Positions 57,732-64,000 of a DNA stretch of 64,000 nt are shown here, in pieces. Below the pieces are notes generated by a model. The model had not been told where the DNA came from, ran no database searches, and worked only from the letters and a program-made list of their open reading frames with translations. The stretch comes from Cryptomeria japonica. Lineage: Eukaryota; Streptophyta; Pinopsida; Cupressales; Cupressaceae. The translations under genes were made by a program, and so were the position numbers. The stretch covers positions 473,360,008 to 473,424,007 of the forward strand of contig NC_081405.1 in assembly GCF_030272615.1 (NCBI RefSeq). The letters are read 5' to 3'. The stretch's first letter is position 1, and every line of letters starts with the position of its first letter.

Positions 57732-58820
57732 CATTAGTTGAGATGTTTGACAAAAACTACTTTCAAAGTTATAACTCAAAAATCTATATACTTTGCAAAA
57801 TGACTACACTTGACAGTATATACAATAGTCAATGAAATAATATATTCAGATATACTCCCCTTATCATTATACTATACATATCTCTGATTTTGCATGCTTG
57901 GTTTTGTTCTTGTGTGCTTGCTTATTGTCTTGTATACTGCTCTTGGATACTCTGCTTATTTTGCTTGGTATACTCCCCCTGTATACTGTACTTCGAATAC
58001 TATATCATTCTCTCAATACTATATCAAAACCGTATCACTCCCCAAATATATTGTATCACACTCCCCCAAGACTATATCATATTACTCCCCCTTTTTGAAA
58101 AAAATCAAAAACTTAATTTCCTTCTAGGGGCAGTAACTGGTCAAAAATGGATTTGTACTTGTTCCAGGCATTGGTGAGAGTGATAGAGAGTGCATCCTTT
58201 ACACTGTCCATTAAAGAATTTTGCACTTGAATATTAGCCAATAGTGATATTAAGCCATCAAGAGTGCTTCCCTCTTGTGTAGTAGACAAGTGTGTGGCTC
58301 AGTTGATCTGTTCTTGGACTGATGAAAGATGTGGAAGGAATAATGTCTGAAGTGTCATTATGTTCATCCTGATCTTATGTTCTTCATTTCTTAAGTCCAA
58401 TTGTTGAGCCATGAGCTATTGTAACCTTGTATAAAAATTCTGAATTGAATTTGGCTTTGTGGTCAACTTGCTTGAGAGATCAGTGAGCTCTTTCTCAATT
58501 GTCTCTATTTTATTCTTAATGTCTTTAATGAATAAAGAAAATGTGTAGAGTTTCTGAAATAAATAATGAATGTGCTTTAGTTGAGGAGTCAACTCAGCAA
58601 TAAATTTTACAAGTTTGACTTTCCCAATAGCTAGAGCTTTCTATACCTCTTCTATCATTTTTGTTGTGAGCTCCTTGTCTTTTAGCTTGCTCAAATACAT
58701 AGATGCATCAACTCTAGATGTTTCTATTTGATTAAGGAGTTCATCTAGTTGAATATGGATGGCTGCATCAGTTGACACTGTACCTGTAGGTAGCATATCT
58801 GATAGCAGTATCTTCACCTT
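57732..58820 (-). other. Copia-2 region between long ORF and purine tract
   Basis: No supported gene. ACTCCCC/CTCCCCC words (GGGGAGT on the element strand) recur near 57855, 57972, 58038, 58062 and 58085, like extra purine tracts. Confidence 0.6.
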
Positions 58821-61480
58821 CTAAAGTACTTTATTCTTCTTTTGTATGGCCATCTGTTCTTCTTGTTTGGCCTTTGCTTTGCACAGTTCACCAAAATCAA
58901 TGAGTGCTTGCCCCTTTAATTTTGATATATCCACATTGGGCAACACTATTGGTTTAGACAAATCAACTTTGAAACTATGCTTTTTCACTTTCTTTTCTTT
59001 ACCTTTAGCCGGTTGGACCAAGATAATAGCTTGGGAGGCTTGCTGACCCTCGGTAGGTTGCTCGGTAGAGGCAATACTTTGGTTGGTTCCTGTAGCCTTT
59101 GTGGTGTCTTTTGGTGTCTCGGTACTGGGTGTCTCAGCTGCAACATTTTCAGTGCTCGAAGGTGCTTGTGAGGTCTGTTCTAGAGTAGTATCTTCTCCTT
59201 CTATATACTTGTGACCTTCGGTGCCTTGTGCTGTATCCCGAGGAGCTTCGGTAGAGACAGGTTGCTTGACTGGTGGATAAGGCTGAACTTGTTCTAAAAT
59301 GGATTCACTAGATACAAGTTTTGCATATGTAGTGCCTTCTATCATTTCCTACTCTGGTGCCTCTGTATCCATGACATCTTCATTGATTTGAATAGTGTCA
59401 GCAAGGTCTTGTTCGGTAGCATCAGGATCTTTCTTAGTGACATTAGGATTGTGCTCGGTGACATCAACAATTTCAACTGTATCTTGTTCACCGACATCCT
59501 TGATTTTGAAGATTTCCTGCCACTTTGCTTTTGTCTCATTTTCTACGTCAATATATAGCCTGTTCATCAGTTTTAAGGCTCTTTGTTTGACAAGAAACTT
59601 TGAATTGTATGTTGTTAAATGTTCCTTTATTTCGGCTACTGACATATTAGGAAAGAGATGGACTAGACTTCTTTCTTTGATTTGTTTCTCTGAGTCCATT
59701 ACATACTTCCACCTATTATCAATATGCAAGTAAAGTTCATTTGGAAGTGACTTTGCTAGTTCCAATGGAGCTAACAGAAACTTTAGAAGTGTGCAAATGA
59801 CAGCTTCTTCAATTTGTCTCTTCTCATCATTATTTCTAGTTTCATACTTGACATATCTAAATGAACCAAACTCTCCATATTCTTTCAGATTAGCACAAAA
59901 GTTGTCAACACTATGTATATTTACCCTCTTGCTCTTGACAATCTGGAATTTGTTTGCATCTTCTGATTCTGTATCACTAGACTCTTTTGCCAAAATGAGT
60001 CTCTGAGTAGATTTCTTGTATGTCTTTGTTACCTTGGGAGCAATAACACTCTTTTGTTTCTTACTCGGTGATGCTGCAGATGCTCTTGTATTAGGTCTCT
60101 TTGTTGGAGGTGGAGTCAGTAGGGCCTTTGAAGTGTCCTGTTTCTTTCTTTTTAACACTTTACCCTTAGGCAATTCGGTGCTCAGTGTTATAGCTGCCTC
60201 TTGAGCTTCTAATTCCTCTTCGGTGATGGCAAGAGTGCCTTTGACAGGTGTAGAGGAAGAGTCTTCTCTAAATTTCTCTGACAATTCCTTAATCATCTTT
60301 GTTGCCTTTCTTGTAGCTTTCGGTACTACAATATTCATTTTTACCTTTTCCTTTACTTCTTCATAGGTTCCATATCTTATCTCGGTAGCATGCCTTGGTA
60401 ATGTAAGAAATGCATCAATTTGTTGTTTTGTGATGTCAAAGTAAATCTCGTAACCCATTGGTGACAAGGATTGAGTCCTCAGTACCACAACATTCACATA
60501 ATAGTAATCGGTGTGAACTTCAAAACATATATCATCTTTGTATTTCTCTACTAGCTAGGGTGGGATTCAGTACCTATTATGCATCTTCTCTTGAAATTTA
60601 CTAAAGTAATCATCCATGATATCATTGAAATTATCTCCTAACTTCTTAATGAAGTCATTAATTTGATGGGTGATTGGTCGGTGTAGCTCCCAAACTACTT
60701 TACCGACTAATAGAAAGAATTTTTCAAAGTAGAAAAACATGCATACCAGTAGTGATCCAAACTTTAGAGTATTAGCCAAGTTGTTCTTCGGCTTCCTGAT
60801 TGTGTTCTGATTCTCAAACAGATTCTTCAATAACACCTCACATAAGTTGATTTTCATTCCCTTTTTCACAATTTTATAAGCTAAGTCAACTGCTGCACAG
60901 GGTACACTATTTTCCCTTGCCGATTGGAAGAAACAGTAACCAATTACTCTAATAGCAAACTTAAGTTCTGCATCAGTGACATTGTTTAGTTTCAGTCCTC
61001 TATAATTAAATTCTACTCTGGTTAAATTGATCAATTCCTTCTATGATATCATCTTTTGGGCTCGGGCATGATCATAGATAGGGTAACCGGTAATCAGATG
61101 AATGATTTCCTTGGTTATCTTGAATGGTTTCTCTTCTAGCCACATGAGATCATCATGAACTCTGCTCAGAACAAACTTGACCCATTGGGGCTTGAACACA
61201 CGAGGATAGGTTAGGGCTTCAGTTAATCCTTTAATTTTGATGTGTTCATATTTGTTGTTCAATACACCATCGGTACATAGCTCATCATAGGTGTCTCTGA
61301 TTTCAACATGACCGAGTTCTTCAACATGACATTTGGTGAAGAATCTCACATCTTCGACTAACAACACTCTGTCTGGGATGAGTGAAAAGGCAGTTTTGTC
61401 ATCTGGTTCGGCAACGAATTTGGGAGTCAAAGAGTATTTTAGACAACTATGGGATCTTGGATCTTGGGCGCCATTTAAGA
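58821..61480 (-). pseudogene. Long unknown ORF of Copia-2
   Basis: A single minus-strand frame runs from at least 61480 (EILNGAQDPRSHSC) to 58821, some 880 codons, with point stops only near 61038, 60564 and 59346; no frameshift is needed. The N-terminal third is mixed alpha-type sequence (VLLVEDVRFFTKCHVEELGH, FKITKEIIHLITGYPIYDHA, LKFGSLLVCMFFYFEKFF). The middle is basic and Pro/Ser-rich with KRKKQ and PPPTKRPNTR, possible nuclear signals. Another folded-looking part (AVICTLLKFLLAPLELAK, HLFPNMSVAEIKEHLTTYNS) precedes an acidic Thr/Glu tail and a Lys-rich end. I recognise no family. It sits where extra ORFs occur in some Copia elements, before the 3' LTR, but here it directly follows the gag remnant. 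Confidence 0.65.
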
Positions 61481-62031
61481 TTTCAGTTAAAAACTAGTAA
61501 AGAGTCCTTAGGGTTTCAGGATTTCAAACGACAGACGCTTTATACTTAGCAGATAATTGCAACTAGATAAGATCGGTAAACCAGCTTAACAATGTGTTGA
61601 GATTTGATGTAAATACCTTGGATTCGCTTTGAATGAGGTTTTGATCGCCTTGGAATCACTTGCTCTTCTCTCTCAAAAACTTGGTAAGTGTAAATGACCG
61701 CAAAAATGCTTTTAAGTACACAAAATACCTTATCGGGCTCCGTGCGGGTTAGGTCAAAAACATTAAATGCACTCGGTTCCTCTTTAACCAATTTATTCTC
61801 TTTTTTTTCATTTTAACTGAGTAACCAAGCTTCCTTCATTTACTGACTTGACAGGCTTCTTGTATTCACCGACTTGACAGGTTTCCTGTAAAGTGCTTCA
61901 AAAGACTTTGATAGAATTTCAAACTTACTAATACATCTTAACTATGCAAATTTTTAATTTAGTACATAATAGAATAGGAACTGTTATGATTTTAACCTTT
62001 AGAGAATGCAGTCCCTTCATACCTTTACCAA
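61481..62031 (-). other. Copia-2 gap between gag remnant and long ORF
   Basis: No pol sequence is visible where it should be. A short frame at 61546-61791 is not supported by any resemblance. Confidence 0.55.
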
Positions 62032-62553
62032 TTAATTTGGAATAGGTGTACCTAACTTGGTAGGTAAGGTGCTTTCTTCATTTGACACAATTTCCTTCTT
62101 TTTCCAAATCATCTTTAATTTTTCTTTTATTTCCTCAATGTCTTTTCTAGGTTGATCTCTACAATCTCCAGCTAAGTGTCCTACTTTGTGACAATGAAAA
62201 CATGCCATACCAGGATTTCTCCATGATCTTCGGTTGTTCATTCCTAACCTTATAAACTAGTTAGCACTAATATGTCCATATCTTCCACAACATTCACACC
62301 ATATCCTTGTATTGTAATCCCATGGTACTGTTGCATATTGTTGGTAAGGATTTGTGTGAGTTTGGTAACCTCTAGCATTTTCTCGTTGTGAAGACCATAT
62401 GTAGTTCTTTTGCTTAAACCAACACTTCTTGGTACTATGTCCATATCTATTGTAGTTTCTACAAAACCCTTTGAATTTTGCCTTCTGATAATTGTTAACA
62501 GACTTTGTCCTACATTGATTAGATGTGTGACCATATTTATTGCAATTGATTAG
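62032..62553 (-). pseudogene. Copia-2 gag C-terminus with four zinc knuckles
   Basis: One frame on the minus strand contains four CCHC-type knuckles in a row. The first is cut by the deletion border (CNKYGHTSNQC). The second has Cys changed to Tyr (CRNYNRYGHSTKKC). The third lacks its last Cys and meets a TAG (CECCGRYGHISAN). The fourth is intact (CFHCHKVGHLAGDC). Such knuckles bind element RNA in the particle. Most Copia Gag proteins have one, so four is unusual. The protein ends after LPTKLGTPIPN at 62032. Confidence 0.82.
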
Positions 62554-63408
62554 ACATGTTTAGCTATTTCTAATAGCTTACCTTGTTAGGAGTAACAAGA
62601 TCTGTTAGATCTACATAGCTAAAGGATTTTACAACACTTCATCTAAATGTTGCACCTAGTTAGAGGCTTTGCAATTTATAGACTTGATTAGAGTCTTTTA
62701 CCCTGTTAAAGGTTTCTCTTACAACTTCACAATATTACAATAAAATCATTACAATTATCTGCAACTTTACATCTGAAATGTTATAGTAGATTCTATGTGC
62801 TCAGAATAGATTACCTTGCTTATAGCATACCTTGGTAACCCATATAGTAACTCGGTAAACCCTTTTGTTTACTCTATTCTTCGACTGTTCTCTACAAACC
62901 TTCTCGGTGACCTCTGTGTCTCTGTAACAGTCTTCTTACACTCATGCATACACACTTAACTCATGCTGTATTAATAGATCTCTTAAGACGGTGATCCAAT
63001 TCATTGCTTTGATCTTACAAACATGATTTATTGAATGAATAATGATGTAAAATATTTCATTGGTTAGATGACCTCGAAATCATACACAATCTTCTAGTGC
63101 AATTTCCAATGTGATAACATTTAGATGTGCCTCGATCTTGTAACACATTTTCATATGCATGTCCAGGTTCAATAAATCTGGTAACACATTTCACTCAGTG
63201 TATATCAACTTGGTGTGTCATCTTTGCTGCTCGGTAGACATGAAAAGATACTCAGTAGACAACTCGGTGTATATTGCGTTCTGTGACTGCTTTCTTCTGT
63301 AACCGACTAGACTGTGCATACCGACTGAATATTTTGGTAATAGTAACCGACTAGAGTATATAGTATAACTTTGACATAAAACTAATGGCAATTTGATAAG
63401 TAGTAACA
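62554..63408 (-). repeat. Copia-2 5' LTR, truncated
   Basis: Matches 56863-57717 in order and in length (855 bp each). The part matching 56587-56862 is missing. Confidence 0.9.
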
Positions 63409-63413
63409 TCTCT
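63409..63413. repeat. Right target-site duplication of Copia-2
   Basis: TCTCT, equal to 56582-56586. Confidence 0.9.
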
Positions 63414-64000
63414 TTGGTTGGGTGAATCCCTTGTGTTGTCATGCCAATATTTCTCAATTAACATTCTTATTTCATCAATAACAACCTTGTGCTTGAGTGG
63501 GAGTCTACCCGAGAACGCCCAAAGAAAATTATTGTTAGGATCCTCAATTTTCTCTCGCCTCTCTAAGGCATAGTGTAATGTGGTTCTACTTATCCTTAAT
63601 GACTTTCTTGTTTTGCTTATTAAACAAGATTTTTCATTTCCTTTCCCATTATGGCTGATGTGAGGACACGATGAGTAACATTAGCATCTTTAATGCATGA
63701 TTTCAAACAAATGGCTTGGTATGCATCAAAAATATTTCTCACAATGGTTATTTTACTATTATTTTCGGATGTTCTTAACCTCAAAATTTTCATTGTCTCT
63801 CTAAATTTCAGAGTTTTAATCATTTCGACAACTAATTGGCATCTTCCACTTTGATTTAAGTTTTCAAAAAAGTTAATCCAAATTCTTCTAACCATTCTTC
63901 TACAAGTTCTTTCAGAAATTTTATCATGCATTGGCTTCACAATATTTTCATCAATATCTATTAGGAACTTTGGTTTTCTATGAATTATTCTAAGAGGTGT

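Larger units (their letters stand above)
56587..63408 (-). mobile_element. Copia-2: non-autonomous Copia derivative
   Basis: A minus-strand element of 6.8 kb with target duplication TCTCT, inserted in an exon of the transposase-like gene. The 3' LTR is 56587-57717. The 5' LTR is cut short (62554-63408). Between them lie the zinc-knuckle end of gag, a long unknown ORF and a purine tract. No protease, integrase, RT or RNase H is found. A deletion removed the inner 276 bp of the 5' LTR, the primer site and most of gag. Confidence 0.88.
52517..64000 (-). pseudogene. Transposase-like gene with triplicated core, split by Copia-2
   Basis: On the minus strand the gene enters from beyond 64000 (ISERTCRRMVRRIW near 63910) and continues through EDPNNNFLWAFSGRLPLKHK and EIRMLIEKYWHDNTRDSPNQ to 63409. 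Copia-2 interrupts it there and the same frame resumes at 56586. Then come a Cys/His cluster (HACTTCCFRVH, ECGLQEPPKPPREF, MCLRGFCPTCG) and a core with DFSENYTLKSQNEVQS or DFAENYTLKPQNEVQ, HFYINDYHTHSSEFVQG, SDNCTTQLKNARMFYW and FIEAGHGKGEHDGVGACVK. The C-terminus (RYPIKNSNAWLFEDFETHRH to RADPEGSLD) ends at 52517 after an intron at 52837-52737 with GT/AG borders. Spaced acidic motifs suggest an RNase H-like DDE enzyme. The overall plan resembles, from memory, uncharacterised transposase-like proteins of cnidarians and fish. The superfamily is not assigned. Confidence 0.6.

Noticed and set aside
61546-61791. An 81-aa frame in Copia-2
   Set aside because: It has a different phase from the long ORF and no recognisable content.

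Overview
The window is AT-rich, spliced, plant-type nuclear DNA that consists almost entirely of transposable elements nested inside one another. I see no tRNA, rRNA, CRISPR array, bacterial-type gene or intact host housekeeping gene. Copia and Tat-lineage Ty3/gypsy elements, a plant mobile domain (PMD) gene and long, decayed LTRs point to a large-genome seed plant. A gymnosperm is a reasonable guess, but the sequence does not prove it.

Layout. (1) 1-4880: the 3' part of a degenerate plus-strand Copia element (Copia-1) with its 3' LTR. (2) 4881-7755: geneless spacer with old repeats. (3) 7756-39994: a nest of insertions, each boundary read from sequence. A solo Copia LTR (7761-8518 and 39076-39989, target duplication TAATC) is split by a minus-strand Tat-type gypsy element (8519-39075, two 1149-bp LTRs). 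The Tat gag gene is split in turn by a non-autonomous minus-strand LTR element (21146-34059, target duplication GTTAT), which has three LTRs in tandem. The Tat element also carries an antisense, spliced PMD gene between pol and its 3' LTR. (4) 39995-41285: spacer with an old solo-LTR-like repeat. (5) about 41285 to beyond 64000: a candidate large two-gene DNA transposon. It has 14-bp palindromes near the left end, a multi-exon plus-strand gene of unknown type (41658-48912), a block of about seven 355-bp tandem repeats (49620-52030), and a minus-strand transposase-like gene (52517 to past 64000). The putative catalytic segment of that gene is tandemly triplicated in frame. Two retroelements interrupt this unit: a 4.4-kb solo-LTR-like insertion (43308-47697, target duplication ACTTT) and a minus-strand Copia derivative, Copia-2 (56587-63408, target duplication TCTCT). 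Copia-2 has lost pol and carries a long unknown ORF.

How the parts relate. Nearly every coding region is decayed. In the Tat gag-pol, the PMD gene and the long unknown ORFs, decay is mostly in-frame stop codons with the frame kept. Most stops I inspected are TAG or TGA where the family has Gln or Arg, and the Tat primer site differs from its tRNA only by transitions; both fit deamination of methylated cytosine in silenced DNA. Tat and the non-autonomous element share a purine tract and a 3' noncoding block, so the latter may have depended on Tat-type machinery. The most unusual content is the transposase-like gene with its partner gene and repeats in 41.3-64 kb.
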